This document shows, one piece after another, positions 29,848 through 40,250 of a stretch of 64,000 nucleotides of DNA (positions within the stretch are counted from its first letter, which is position 1; each line of letters opens with the position of its first letter). Below the pieces are notes generated by a model, which made no database searches, was not told where the DNA came from, and saw only the letters and a list, made by a program, of their open reading frames with translations. Both the position numbers and the translations under genes were made by a program. This stretch comes from Cordylochernes scorpioides (taxonomy: Eukaryota > Arthropoda > Arachnida > Pseudoscorpiones > Chernetidae). The stretch is from the NCBI GenBank assembly GCA_030710605.1, contig CP092882.1:23191583-23255582 (forward strand), read 5' to 3'.

Positions 29848-30062
29848 TTCCTAACAGAAATAATGTGAAATATTTTTCTATCAATTTATAATAAGTATTT
29901 AAAATATGTATATAATAATGTATATAAAAATTGTATTTATTATTAAGTTGTTAACGTGATAATCCTGTTGAAAGACTGACAAGTCCGAAAGCTTGAAAAT
30001 AAAAAGTTGTACAAGAAACTTAACCATGGAAGATTAATTTATTTTATAATATAATTATGTAT
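29848..30062 (+). repeat. Penelope-type 3' end repeat (copy 2)
   Basis: Matches 17095-17320 along its length. The core is CCTGTTGA, AAGACT GACA AGTCC, GAAA, GC, followed by AAAATAAAAAGTTGTACAAG. Confidence 0.55.
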
Positions 30063-30085
30063 AATAAAACTTTCATTGAACGATA

Positions 30086-30156
30086 CTAAGTTGTGTCCAA
30101 TAAATAATGAGACCGGTCAAAAACAAAGAAAAAATGAAATTATAATTTTTTTAAAG

Positions 30157-30195
<39 letters not shown>

Positions 30196-31419
30196 GAAAG
30201 TTTCAGCTACAGTGCGGTATATCACATCACGTGATTGCGCGCGCAGTCGATAAATTGTAAGCTTATAAAAAGAACGCCTTGCATAACAACTTCTAATTTG
30301 TAATGGATAGAAAATTCGAACAACGAATTGTATTAAATTTTGCTACAAAATTGAAAAATCGGCTTCAGAAACTTTAGATTTGTTGAAATTGGCATTTGAA
30401 AATGAAAATAAGCACACCACATTTAGATGGTTTTCACGATTTAAAAATGGAATGGAATCGGTGAAAGATGAGAAGCGTGTTGGACGTCCAATTCTGCACA
30501 GGAACCCTGAAAAGGTGAGCCAAATTTCAAATTTGATAAAAGAAAATCCAGGAATAGGGTTACGGGACATTGAGGAAGAAACAGAGATATCAAAATCATT
30601 AGTTGGATCGATAATTAAAGAAGACTTGCAGTTAAAGAAAACACCTTCAAAATTTGTCCCTAAAATGCTCACAATCCAACAAAAGAAGAATCGCGTTGAA
30701 GTTGCCAAAAAATGCTTGAAATGGTGGAAGAAAACCCTAATTGGAAGGGAAAAGTAATAACTGGAGACGAGACATGGGTTTACGGGTATGACCAGGAAAC
30801 AAAACGCCAATCCATGGAGTGGTAGGAAAAGATGAACCAAGAACGAAGAAATCCCGACTTTTCAAGTCAAAAAACAAAGTCTTATTGTTCACGTTCTTTG
30901 ACATAAAGGAAATTGTGCATTACGAATATCTAGAGGAAGGTCAAACAATCAATAAGGAGTCTTATTCTGGCATTATGAGACGTGTAGGTGAATCAATTCG
31001 TCTGAAAAGAAGTGAAATGTGAAGTTCCAAAAATTGGATTATCCATCATGATAATGCACCACCACACACCGCTACATCTGTACTGACTTATTTGGCTAAA
31101 CACGGCATCCAATACTTCAACAACCTCCCTATTCCCCAGACGTAGCTTCAAATGATTTTTTCTCTTTCCAAAATTCAAAATGGCTCTAAAAGGAAGGAGA
31201 TTTGACACTAGAGAGTCCATCATAGCGGATTCGAAAAAGGTCTTGAAAAACATCCCGAAAGATGCCTTTTATAAATGTTTTAAATCATGGGAGAAGAGAT
31301 GGAAATTATGTATAGATGCGGGAGGGGACTATTTTGAGAAATACTAATGAAATTTTTATCAATCATTCTATTTTTTCTTTTTTTTTTGACCAGTCTCATT
31401 ATTTATTGAACACACCTTG
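30086..31419 (+). mobile_element. mariner element, about 1.33 kb
   Basis: Terminal inverted repeats of about 36 bases (TCCAATAAATAATGAGACC and, inverted, TTCAATAAATAATGAGACT) end at TA dinucleotides 30084-30085 and 31420-31421, the mariner target. Size and layout are typical. A 31-A run (30163-30193) lies between the left TIR and the transposase start. Confidence 0.93.
30303..31348 (+). pseudogene. mariner transposase, frameshifted
   Basis: It starts ATG at 30303 (MDRKFEQRIVLNFATKL), then a frame change. The frame to 30757 has the helix-turn-helix part (WFSRFKNGMESVKDEKR, then GRPILHRNPEKV). After a stop at 30755, GDETWVYGYD gives the first catalytic Asp. EIVHYEYLEEGQTINKE and, in another frame, IHHDNAPPHTA give the second Asp region. 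The C-terminal FFLFPKFKMALKG and YFEKY parts are also recognisable. At least three frame breaks, so inactive. Cut-and-paste DDD transposase family. Confidence 0.88.
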
Positions 31420-31767
31420 TATTTGTGCTCAAAAATAATTGAAATATATGAAGTCTATAATTTCTACAATCACAAAAGTATATCTGAGAGATCAAGAAAC
31501 AATTAGCAAATAAATTATTCTTATTTATCTTTAGTCAAGGATGCAGACCTAGATGGAGTAAAAATAAAATATGAAAGTAAAAAATATTAGTTTAAATTCG
31601 TCTATACAATATCGGTGAGGCATCCCCAATGGCAAAGAAAATTTCTCTATACAATGAGGAGATCCTTATTAATTTGTCTCAATTCCAATTTCAGGAAAAC
31701 TTGAAAATTCTGGCTTTCTCTGAGGTAATGACCGCTAGTATTTCTTTGTTCAGGCCTTTTTAAAATA
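31420..31767. other. no gene seen
   Basis: AT-rich sequence without recognised repeats. Confidence 0.35.
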
Positions 31768-31858
31768 CAGTAGAATTTCTTTTAGAAAGAACAACACCTA
31801 CTTGCAGAGCCAAAGTCTCTTTAGAGAGAGGTTTCCTCTTACCGTAGAGCAGATAATA
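31768..31858. mobile_element. relic of the pogo-type MITE
   Basis: CAGTAGAATTTCTTTTAGAA, AGAGCCAAAGTCTCTTTAG and CTCTTACCGTAGAG align with the left half of 20027-20195. The right end is missing. Confidence 0.6.
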
Positions 31859-32084
31859 AGTAATAATTGATTAATTAAAATACTTTTTGATATGAAATTT
31901 TATTAAAATTCACTGAAAATGATAAATATTTCAGTTACCGTTATTGAACAATTAGATTAATATGAGTAAAAATAAAAGTGGCACGGACGAAAATTGTATA
32001 TTGAGTGAAGAGATAAAATATTTGATGAAAACACTTACTATATTCGGCTGCTTAATATTAAATCACATGAAGTTCGAAATTCAT
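31859..32084. other. no gene seen
   Basis: AT-rich. Confidence 0.3.
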
Positions 32085-32446
32085 GATTAGTAGGCTAACC
32101 TAACCTAACTCAACCACGCTGCTATAGGTTAGTCATCTCGTCTGCTAATATAGCTGTACTCTCCTCCGTTTCTTACATCTTTCTAATTGATGTTAGAGAA
32201 ATTTTGGCGATTTATTTATAGATATAAATAATTGAACGATGTTTATTTACTCAAGTAGAGCTAATGATTAGTAGGCTAACCTAACCTAACTCAACCACGC
32301 TGCTATAGGTTAGTCATCTCGTCTGCTAATATAACTGTTCTCTCCTCATTATTACATCCTTATAATTGATTTTAGAGAAATTTTGTCGACCTATTTATAG
32401 ATTTAAAGAATTAAACGATGTTTATTTATTCAAGTAAAGCTAATAT
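32085..32446. repeat. 181-bp tandem duplication
   Basis: GATTAGTAGGCTAACCTAAC starts at 32085 and again at 32266. The two units stay similar through CGCTGCTATAGGTTAGTCAT and CGATGTTTATTTA. Each unit holds two CCTAA repeats, the arthropod telomere unit, but only two, so no telomeric meaning is claimed. Confidence 0.8.
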
Positions 32447-32694
32447 ATTTGTATTACTACACCTATAAAAGACATTACAATGATGCTTCATATATTATTT
32501 TACAAGTTTTATATGCATTTCATCATGTTGTGCCATTGAAGACGCTTCTTTAGATGATTCAAACCATAGCCAAGATCCTTGCACTATTTGTACATAAGCA
32601 ATAGAAATTTATAAATTATTTAAGTTTAATATATTATATAGACAAGTAAAAGTTTTGGTTAATGAGTAATTTATATTAGAAATTTATATTTGTT
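32447..32694. other. no gene seen
   Basis: AT-rich. Confidence 0.3.
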
Positions 32695-32766
32695 GTTGTC
32701 GTGTCCAATGAAGTGCCTCATATGTCTCCATACATCTCTATCACAGCAGTCGCAATGCCTTCTATC
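32695..32766 (+). repeat. satellite fragment
   Basis: TTGTCGTGTCCAATGAAGTG and CATCTCTATCACAGCAGTCG match the first 70 bases of the 115-118-bp satellite unit at 63300-64000. Confidence 0.8.
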
Positions 32767-33022
32767 AAATATATATTTTTAGAAAACATATATGAATATT
32801 TTCTATTTTTTACATATATAAAAATATTCATTATGAATAAAACACTCATACACGTTGTATTAAAAAGCACTAATCACCTATATATGTACCTTAATCACTA
32901 TATATTATTTCAATTTCACATTTTAAAACGAAATATCGTTTCCCCGCTCTAGAACTTCAGATTAATGTTTGGTTTCCGTTTGAGTTTCACCATAGCATAT
33001 GTGACGTTTCTAATTTACATAT
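32767..33022. other. no gene seen; ends at LTR target
   Basis: AT-rich sequence ending in the ATAT target (33019-33022) of the Gypsy element. Confidence 0.4.
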
Positions 33023-33362
33023 TGTTACATCATGATTAATGGCGTATTTCTTATATTAGTTTTAATATATTTGAAATTTAAATTATATATTTATTTATTT
33101 TTATATAAAATATTCTATGATATTTATTTAAAACAGATTATTAATTTATCATCATTTGTATTTAGGTACACTGTGACTTCACTGCTCTCTTTGATGTGAG
33201 AAAATAAATAAAGGATTCTGGTGGCTACTTAAAGAAGACTTATCTCGTTATTCCCTTTTATAAATTTCTAGGATGGTTGAAACACGCTCTGGTAAGATGC
33301 AGGACCCAGCACAGGAGAGAATCCAGGCTGAAGAGTCTGCCAAGCCGCAACCTGGTGCAACA
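33023..33362 (+). repeat. 5' LTR, 340 bp
   Basis: Begins TGTTACATCATG and ends GGTGCAACA. Contains AAATAAATAAAGG (about 33204), a probable polyadenylation region. Unusually, the gag start codon (33273) lies inside it. Confidence 0.93.
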
Positions 33363-34421
33363 ATTGGTAGAGATGCTAGTTCCGACCCAGTTGTCCTGAA
33401 TCCCAACATCGACATCCCCAAGTATGATGGAACGGAAGACCCTCGCCCATGGATTGAATCTCTTGAAGAAATTGGCTTCTTGTACCATTGGGCAGACTAC
33501 ATTATCTCTCGTTATGCCGCCATGAACATGACGGGAAGCGCTAAAACCTGGTTGAATTTACACAAAGCTAGTTTCACGAGCTGGGAAAATATTAAAATCC
33601 GCCTCATTCAGGATTTTTCTTTGGACGCGAATAAAGAAGAACTTAGAATGAAGCTCAACAGAATGCAACACTGGAATGAACCAGCAATCAGGTTCGCGGA
33701 AGACATTCTAGTGTTGTGCAACAAGGTTGACCCCGCAATGGAAGAAGAAACAAAAATTGAACATGTTATTGGAGGACTGAAAAAAGAGTACTCATTCGCG
33801 CTCTACCTGAACCCTCCTAAAACGACCGATGACCTTCTTGTCGTGTGCAAGAAAATGGATTATTTTGAAAAGAAGTATCGGGAACGTGTGGAGAAATCCA
33901 GAAACCTATATAACGGTCCACGCTATTCTAGACCCCAACAACAATCGAGGTACGTGCCGCCGACTGCCGCACGAAACTACCAGACCACTTCCAGGTCCCA
34001 AGCCCCTGTTTCCAATAATTACAAGAACGACTCCCCTCCTACCCCCAGACAGTATCGAAACAACTTTCCCCAGCCCTCTACCCCTAGACGTCCTTATAAT
34101 CCTAACTTTGTGCCGAAACCAAACCTTCAGAGAAACACTTACAATAAAAGCCAAGAAGTGAGCAAAAATAGGACGGAAGATGGAAGACCAATCTGCTTTA
34201 AATGTAACAAGCCAGGGCACGTGGCCCGTTATTGTAGGGTCAAGTTTATAAGAATCCTAGAAGAGGATCCAGCAGATACCCAAGAGAAGGTCGAAGAAAA
34301 ATGCCAAATGAATGAAACATCAGAGAAATCAGGACCTCGGCTTTATGCTGATGTATGTCATAGCACACAGACAAATATTCCTACCCGGAATAGATATTCC
34401 GTGTTGGAAGATTTAAACTAA
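33273..34421 (+). CDS. gag: Gag polyprotein of Gypsy element
   Basis: 382 codons from the first ATG, which lies 90 bases inside the 5' LTR. The frame runs through the LTR end and the PBS. A retrotransposon-gag capsid domain is recognisable at about residues 55-200 (WADYIISRYAAMNMTGSAKT, FTSWENIKIRLIQDFS). Then comes a Pro/Arg/Asn/Gln-rich RNA-binding stretch (about 210-295) and one zinc knuckle CFKCNKPGHVARYC (CX2CX4HX4C). Gag would package the element RNA in cytoplasmic particles. The last codons are GAT TTA AAC TAA, part of a frameshift signal. Intact. Confidence 0.9.
   Translation: MVETRSGKMQDPAQERIQAEESAKPQPGATIGRDASSDPVVLNPNIDIPKYDGTEDPRPWIESLEEIGFLYHWADYIISRYAAMNMTGSAKTWLNLHKASFTSWENIKIRLIQDFSLDANKEELRMKLNRMQHWNEPAIRFAEDILVLCNKVDPAMEEETKIEHVIGGLKKEYSFALYLNPPKTTDDLLVVCKKMDYFEKKYRERVEKSRNLYNGPRYSRPQQQSRYVPPTAARNYQTTSRSQAPVSNNYKNDSPPTPRQYRNNFPQPSTPRRPYNPNFVPKPNLQRNTYNKSQEVSKNRTEDGRPICFKCNKPGHVARYCRVKFIRILEEDPADTQEKVEEKCQMNETSEKSGPRLYADVCHSTQTNIPTRNRYSVLEDLN
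33365..33382 (+). other. primer binding site
   Basis: TGGTAGAGATGCTAGTTC starts two bases after the LTR end. TGG complements the CCA end of a tRNA, as usual for Gypsy elements; which tRNA cannot be decided here. It lies within the gag reading frame. Confidence 0.65.
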
Positions 34422-36199
34422 GCGTCGCGCCTGAATCTGTCAATCAAAGCAAGTCGACCATAAACGGAATCAAGAAGTTGGACCCTAAATACAAATTAAA
34501 AATTAATGTGGACAAGATAGGGACTTTTGAAGCTTTGGTTGATACAGGTGCTGACCTCTCAGTGGTCGACCTCAGAACGGCCCTCGATACAGGCCATGGT
34601 ATAAGTAAACTCGCAAAAATTTGTGCAGGACCCGATGGAAAAAAATTGGACATGGTAGGAAGTATATTTTTAAATATAAAAATTGATGACGAAACATTAT
34701 CACACAACTTTGTGATATTGAAAACGCATTTACGGACATTAATTCTTGGGAGAGATTTCCTTAAGAAAATGAACGCAAAAATAGATTGTAAGCAAGAAAC
34801 TATAAAATATGATTTGACGAATAATCATGACGAAATCAATTTTGAAATGTTGAAAATAAAGAGTGCCAAGGATTCCATTGTACCGGAATGTTCCATGAAA
34901 TTGATCAAGGCATTGGTAGAAACAGAGGATGGAGAATATATTATCGAAGAGAGCAGCAAAATGTTTCAAACAAATGGACTTCGTCTAGCAAGAAGCTTGA
35001 TCAATGTTATAAATAGGGAAACACACATCTGGATAACTAATCCGTATCCTCGACCGTTAAAAATAATGAAAAACCAAACATTGGCTTTTGGAAGTAGTCC
35101 AGCGAAAATAAATGTGAGTCGAGAAAGAGAGGTAGAAAAGAACGAAGAACCTAGATTCCAAATAAACGAAAATCTTTCACCAAAGGAACAGAAGGAGTTA
35201 AAACAAGTTTTAGAAAGGTATGGAGATCTTTTTTCATCGAGATTAGGGAGAACCAATTTGGCAAAACATCGGATAGACACAGAAGACGCGAAGCCAATTA
35301 AACACAAGCCTTACCGGGTAAGTGCTAAAGAACGAGATATTATAAAAGAGCAAATTGACGAGATGCTTACAGAAGGCATAATTAGGCCATCTTCTAGCCC
35401 CTGGTCTTTTCCAGTAATATTGGTCAAGAAGCGAGATGGTAAATACAGATTTTGTGTGGACTACAGAAAACTGAATAATGTGACAGTAAAAGATGTCTAT
35501 CCGATCCCTAGAATAGACGAAGTTATGGATACTCTCCAAGGATCTACACACTTCTCAGCAATAGACCTCAGATCTGGATATTGGCAAGTTGAAGTCGAAG
35601 AAAGAGACAAAGAGAAAACAGCTTTCACTACAGCGCATGGATTATATGAATTCAACGTGATGCCTTTTGGACTTTGTAACGCGCCTGCTACCTTTGAGAG
35701 AAATATGGAGAATATGCTTGGAAATCTGAGATGGCAAATTTGTTTGTGTTATCTGGATGATGTTATCATATATAGCCCGGATTTTCCAACGCACCTCAAA
35801 AGACTTGAAGCTGTTTTTAGATGTTTTCGTGAATCTAATTTAAGGTTAAACGACAAAAAATGCCGATTTGCTTTTGAAGAATTGGAGATTCTCGGCTATA
35901 TAACGAGCAAACATGGTATAAAACCCGCGGAACATAACATCAAAGCTGTCAGAAATTTTCCTCGACCCAAAAAGGTCAAAGAAGTACAATCCTTTTTGGG
36001 AATGTGTTCATATTATAGAAAATTTATCAAAGACTTTTCAAAAATTGCTGACCCTTTGACCAACCTTATAAAAAAAAAGTGTATCATTTACCTGGACAGA
36101 AAGACAAGAGGAAGCGTTTCAAACCCTAAAAACAGCACTATTAAGTCCACCAATTTTAGGTCACTTCAATCCAAATGCACCTACTTATGTTCATACTGA
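34394..36199 (+). CDS. pol: Pol: protease and reverse transcriptase (first open segment)
   Basis: Open in the -1 frame from 34394. There is no ATG at the start, as expected for Gag-Pol made by frameshifting. Aspartic protease: ALVDTGADLSVVD, then LILGRDFL. Reverse transcriptase: FPVILVKKRDGKYRF, then SAIDLRSGYWQVEV (motif A), MPFGLCNAPATFER and CYLDDVIIYS (catalytic YLDD). The connection domain starts with SFLGMCSYYRKFIKDF. After the A run at about 36069-36077 the frame turns to nonsense and stops at 36199, while the correct reading continues in another frame. All catalytic residues are present. Confidence 0.9.
   Translation: MFRVGRFKLSVAPESVNQSKSTINGIKKLDPKYKLKINVDKIGTFEALVDTGADLSVVDLRTALDTGHGISKLAKICAGPDGKKLDMVGSIFLNIKIDDETLSHNFVILKTHLRTLILGRDFLKKMNAKIDCKQETIKYDLTNNHDEINFEMLKIKSAKDSIVPECSMKLIKALVETEDGEYIIEESSKMFQTNGLRLARSLINVINRETHIWITNPYPRPLKIMKNQTLAFGSSPAKINVSREREVEKNEEPRFQINENLSPKEQKELKQVLERYGDLFSSRLGRTNLAKHRIDTEDAKPIKHKPYRVSAKERDIIKEQIDEMLTEGIIRPSSSPWSFPVILVKKRDGKYRFCVDYRKLNNVTVKDVYPIPRIDEVMDTLQGSTHFSAIDLRSGYWQVEVEERDKEKTAFTTAHGLYEFNVMPFGLCNAPATFERNMENMLGNLRWQICLCYLDDVIIYSPDFPTHLKRLEAVFRCFRESNLRLNDKKCRFAFEELEILGYITSKHGIKPAEHNIKAVRNFPRPKKVKEVQSFLGMCSYYRKFIKDFSKIADPLTNLIKKKCIIYLDRKTRGSVSNPKNSTIKSTNFRSLQSKCTYLCSY
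34412..34418 (+). promoter_or_regulatory. -1 ribosomal frameshift site TTTAAAC
   Basis: T TTA AAC in the gag frame, directly followed by the gag stop TAA, is a perfect X XXY YYZ slippery heptamer. The pol frame is -1 relative to gag and opens at 34394, so the overlap is 34394-34421. Slippage here would give a Gag-Pol fusion. No strong downstream stem is obvious to me. Confidence 0.75.
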
Positions 36200-37886
36200 T
36201 GCGTCCAACATCGGCATAGGTGCAACACTTGTCCAAGACATCGGTGGTGAAGAGAAGGTGATCTCATATTTGAGTCGTACCCTAAGTAAAGCGGAGCAAA
36301 ATTATTCAACCACTGAAAAAGAATGTCTGGCCGTTGTCTGGTCAATGTCAAAATTACGACCCTACCTTTATGGAAGACACTTTAAAATAGTAACAGACCA
36401 TCACGCCTTATGCTGGCTCAAAAACTTGAAGGATCCAACAGGTCGATTGGCAAGATGGGCATTGAAAATTCAAGAATATGACTTCGATATAATACATAAA
36501 TCGGGAAAGAAGCATCTGGACGCCGATGGCTTATCTAGGGGGCCCTTACCAGAAACTGATTGGGATGAGGATTTTGAAAGGCTTTTTTTAAATCAAATAA
36601 CAGACGAAGAGGATAAATTTATCGAAAGTGTTAAGAAAAACCTTAATGGAAGCAGGCGATCAATTGCGCAAAACTTTAAAGAAGAAGATGGATGCCTCTT
36701 TAAGAAAAACCCGAACCCTGAAGGCAGGGCGTGGTTGCTTGTGGTTCCAGAGAATAAAAAGAGAGAAATTATGAAAGAATATCACAATCATATGTCGAAT
36801 GGCCATCTGGGTGTCGCCAGAACCATGTACCGAATAAAGAGTAAATACTTTTGGCCATCCATGCTAAAGGATGTCTCAGAATTCGTTAGGACGTGTCACC
36901 TTTGCCAAAGTAGGAAAGGCTCAAACCAATTACCTTCTGGACTACTACAGCCCATCCCCCCAGCCAACTTTCCTTTCGAAAGAATTGGAATTGACTTTGT
37001 TGGTCCACTACCATCTACGAAAAACAGGAAAAAATGGATAATCGTGCTGTCGGACTACTACACTAGATATGCAGAAACAAGAGCAGTCTCGGAAGCAACA
37101 GTGAAAGAAGTTTCTAAATTTCTAGTAGAGGATATTTTTCTTCGGCACGGAGCCCCACAATATCTTATTAGTGACAGAGGCTCTCAATTTACCAGTAATT
37201 TAATGAAAGAGGTGATGAAAACGTGCAAGATTAAACATTGCTTCACAACGAGCTATCATCCCCAGACTAATGGATTGACAGAGCGGTTAAATAGAACATT
37301 GATCAATATGCTCAGTATGTATGTGAACACTGATCAGAAAAATTGGGACGAAATACTCCCATTCATCACTCACGCTTACAATACTACAATTCAGGAAACC
37401 ACAGGATATTCTCCCTTTTTCCTGATGTTTGGAAGAGAACCCACGTCTCTTTTGGACGACAGGAATATCTCGGTGGACATTGACAAAGATGATTATGATG
37501 AATACATAAAACATCACTTAGACAAAATAAACAGAACAAGAAAATTAGTTATTAACAACACAATAAAGACTCAAGAAAGAATGAAAAAGAACTATGACAA
37601 GAAACACATGGAAAGAAGCTACGAACCAGGAGAATTAGTAGCAGTTTGGACACCAATTAGGAAAATAGGAAAGTGTGAGAAACTACTGAGAAAATATTTT
37701 GGCCCATATAGAATATTAAAGAAGCTGTCCAACGTAAATTACTTAATTGAACCAAAAGATAATCCTGGCCAAGACCCATTGATTGTCCATGTCTCAAGAA
37801 TCAAACCCTATTTTGAAAGAATTGATGAGGTCAATCACGAGGACGTGACGACCTCTGGAGAGGGGGAAGTGTTACATCATGATTAA
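36085..37886 (+). CDS. pol: Pol: RNase H and integrase (second open segment)
   Basis: Continues pol after the homopolymer frame change; the first Met of the open frame is at 36258. RNase H: YVHTDASNIGIGATL, TEKECLAVVWS, VTDHHALCWL and HLDADGLSR. Integrase: zinc region with HNHMSNGHLGVA and CHLCQSRK; DDE core Asp in IGIDFVGPLP, Asp in ISDRGSQFTS, Glu in NGLTERLNRT. The C-terminal part (GPYRILKKLSNVNYLIE) resembles the GPY/F module. The frame ends at the PPT, and its last codons overlap the 3' LTR start. Intact from 36085 on. Confidence 0.9.
37857..37869 (+). other. polypurine tract
   Basis: GGAGAGGGGGAAG immediately before the 3' LTR, the expected plus-strand primer site. Confidence 0.85.
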
Positions 37887-38209
37887 TGGCGTATTTCTTA
37901 TATTAGTTTTAATATATTTGAAATTTAAATTATATATTTATTTATTTTTATATAAAATATTCTATGATATTTATTTAAAACAGATTATTAATTTATCATC
38001 ATTTGTATTTAGGTACACTGTGACTTCACTGCTCTCTTTGATGTGAGAAAATAAATAAAGGATTCTGGTGGCTACTTAAAGAAGACTTATCTCGTTATTC
38101 CCTTTTATAAATTTCTAGGATGGTTGAAACACGCTCTGGTAAGATGCAGGACCCAGCACAGGAGAGAATCCAGGCTGAAGAGTCTGCCAAGCCGCAACCT
38201 GGTGCAACA
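37870..38209 (+). repeat. 3' LTR, 340 bp
   Basis: Same length and, as far as I can compare, same sequence as 33023-33362, including the copied gag start region. It ends before ATAT. Confidence 0.93.
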
Positions 38210-38213
38210 ATAT

Positions 38214-38510
38214 AACCAAAATATTTCATTTAAAAACCATGAAAAATATGTTGAGTGATATTTCAATAAAAGGAATATTTAACAAATTAAAACATTAAGA
38301 CGCTAATGTTTCTTTTCACAAATAAATCACACTTTTACTGTCCTTACTGCGATGGAAATATTTCTTTGTATAAAAGGAATATTTGCCTTAAAATTCCTAT
38401 ACAAATCCATTGGTTTTGGTATTTTCATACGAAAAGGATATAGTTCAAGTATTTAAATTTTAAAATATAAGAGAAATATCATTTAAAAGGTGTGATATTT
38501 AGCGATATAA
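38214..38510. other. no gene; fragment of motif-bearing repeat
   Basis: AT-rich. CTTTTACTGTCCTTACTGCG at 38331 is a short piece of the motif-bearing repeat. Confidence 0.5.
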
Positions 38511-38996
38511 TCTATATATATAAATGAATGTATGTGTGTGTGTCCTTTATGCCTGACCAAACCCCTCATTGGAACGCCATGAAACTTTGGGAAGTTATTT
38601 AGTATAGTACTGGGAAGGTTTCTAGCAAATACAATTTTTGAAATAACTTTTCGCCTAAAAATAATCAAGATAAATATTCTAATTTATCTGTTATAATTCA
38701 ACAATCTGCTCTAAATATTATCAGGATGATACGATGATTTTGTAATGTAGAAAATTAGGAAAGACAAAATTCAGGATGACACGGCAATTTATTTGAGACA
38801 AGAATAATGATACAATTCCAAGGCAAGATACAATTCCTTTAACTTCCAATTACCGAGGGAACCAATTAATATTGATTTTATTCAACTTATCGAGTATTTT
38901 TCAAGGGACCGGGAAAAAATGTGCACTTTATCGAGAGATTCGTTAGACAAACCTTTACTCGAGTAAAACCCGAGCGAAGCCGGGTACATCCGCTAG
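38511..38996 (+). mobile_element. non-autonomous Helitron, complete, 486 bp
   Basis: Starts TCTATATATATAAATGAATG after A (38510) and ends CGCTAG before T (38997). Hairpin ACCCGAGC GAA GCCGGGT, slightly imperfect, lies before the end. Its interior differs from the two larger Helitrons, so it is another family with the same terminal rules. Confidence 0.82.
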
Positions 38997-39639
38997 TTTA
39001 TAATAAAACTCAACCATCGTCGATAAAAAAAACAAAATTTTCAGAAATAAAATTATTCAAGATATCAATACCATTTGTACTTTCGCATTGAAAAGAGAAT
39101 AAATAGCCAAAGATTTGGTGATTCCAGAGTAGATTTATCCTGAATACTTCAATTAAACCAATGTTAGAGTTTTTACATATTCATCCTTTCCTTTACAATG
39201 TAACAAGGCAGCAAGCAATCTAGGGTCAGGTTTCTTTAACTGTTTTTAATATCTCCCATTGAAGGGCATGAAAATTGACAATTAAAAATAGTTTAATGAC
39301 ATCTAGCCAACGGTCAAAAGAGAGTTTACAGAGTTTAAAATAGTAGAGAAAATATATACACTAGACGAGGCCTTCTCCGAAGTTATGTCTGGATCCTATG
39401 TTGAAGAGCATGTTGGTCCAAAAGCTAAAGAAATAAAGATAGTTAAAAAACATGTCCCTGGATTGCTTGTTGCTTTTGTTAAAATAACAATGGTGTACGA
39501 TAATTTATTTCTTTTTAATAGAGAGAGGGCGAAACATTTTTTATGATTCAAAAATACAAGTTATAAGTTTGTTATAAATTTCTAATTTCTAACTAAATAT
39601 ACTTCTGTCTAAATACGTATATTGGAAAGAGAATGCTAA
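38997..39639. other. no gene seen
   Basis: AT-rich; no repeat or ORF recognised. Confidence 0.35.
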
Positions 39640-40250
39640 TCAATTCCAATCATTCCCCAATCATATAAGTTTAAAAGACAAAAGAAAAGTCTGGAAAAAG
39701 CTATTTATGAACATAACGAATGATGAAATAATGAATTTCAATCACTCTCTCCACGAATTATATAAGTTTACGAAGACAAAAGTAAAGCTTCGCAAAAATC
39801 TATTTATGAAGATAAACAATGGTGAACTAATGAATATCAATTCCTCTCTTTCCAACACCAATCATATAAGTTTACGAAGACAACAAAAAAAGCTTCGCAA
39901 AAAGCTATTTATGAAGATTAAGAATGATAAAATATTGAATTTCAATCTCTCTCCACGAATCGAACAAGTTTACGAAGACAAAAAAAAAAAAGCTTCGCAA
40001 AAAGCTATTTATGAAGATAAAGAATGATAAACTATTGAATGTTAATCTACTCTCCACGAATCGTACAAGTTTACGAAAACAAAACAACAACAACAACAAC
40101 AAAAACTCGCAAAAAGCTATTTATGAAGATAAAGAATAGTAAAATATTGAATATCAATCTCTCTCTCCACGAATCATATAAGTTTACGAAGACAGAAAAT
40201 AAAGTCTCGCCAAAATCTAATCATGAAGATAAAGAAGAAAAGAAAATAAG
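39640..40250 (+). repeat. minisatellite, about 100-112 bp, six units
   Basis: CTATTTATGA recurs at 39701, 39800, 39905, 40005, 40117 and (changed) 40217. Each unit includes CACGAATC, TATAAGTTTACGAAGACAAA and AGCTTCGCAAAAAGC. Length varies by A- and CAA-runs. The Lys-rich ORFs here are repeat artefacts. Confidence 0.85.

Larger units (their letters stand above)
33023..38209 (+). mobile_element. Ty3/Gypsy LTR retrotransposon, nearly intact, 5187 bp
   Basis: Direct LTRs of 340 bp at both ends, the 4-bp duplication ATAT on both sides (33019-33022, 38210-38213), TG...CA termini, a PBS, gag, pol and a PPT. By eye the LTRs are identical, which implies a recent insertion. The only visible lesion is a frame change in the A run near 36069-36077. 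Confidence 0.95.

Noticed and set aside
30343..30840. Minus-strand ORF of 165 codons in the mariner
   Set aside because: Shadow of the plus-strand transposase, which has recognisable helix-turn-helix and catalytic motifs.
32085..32446. Telomeric repeat array
   Set aside because: Only two CCTAA units per copy; no array.
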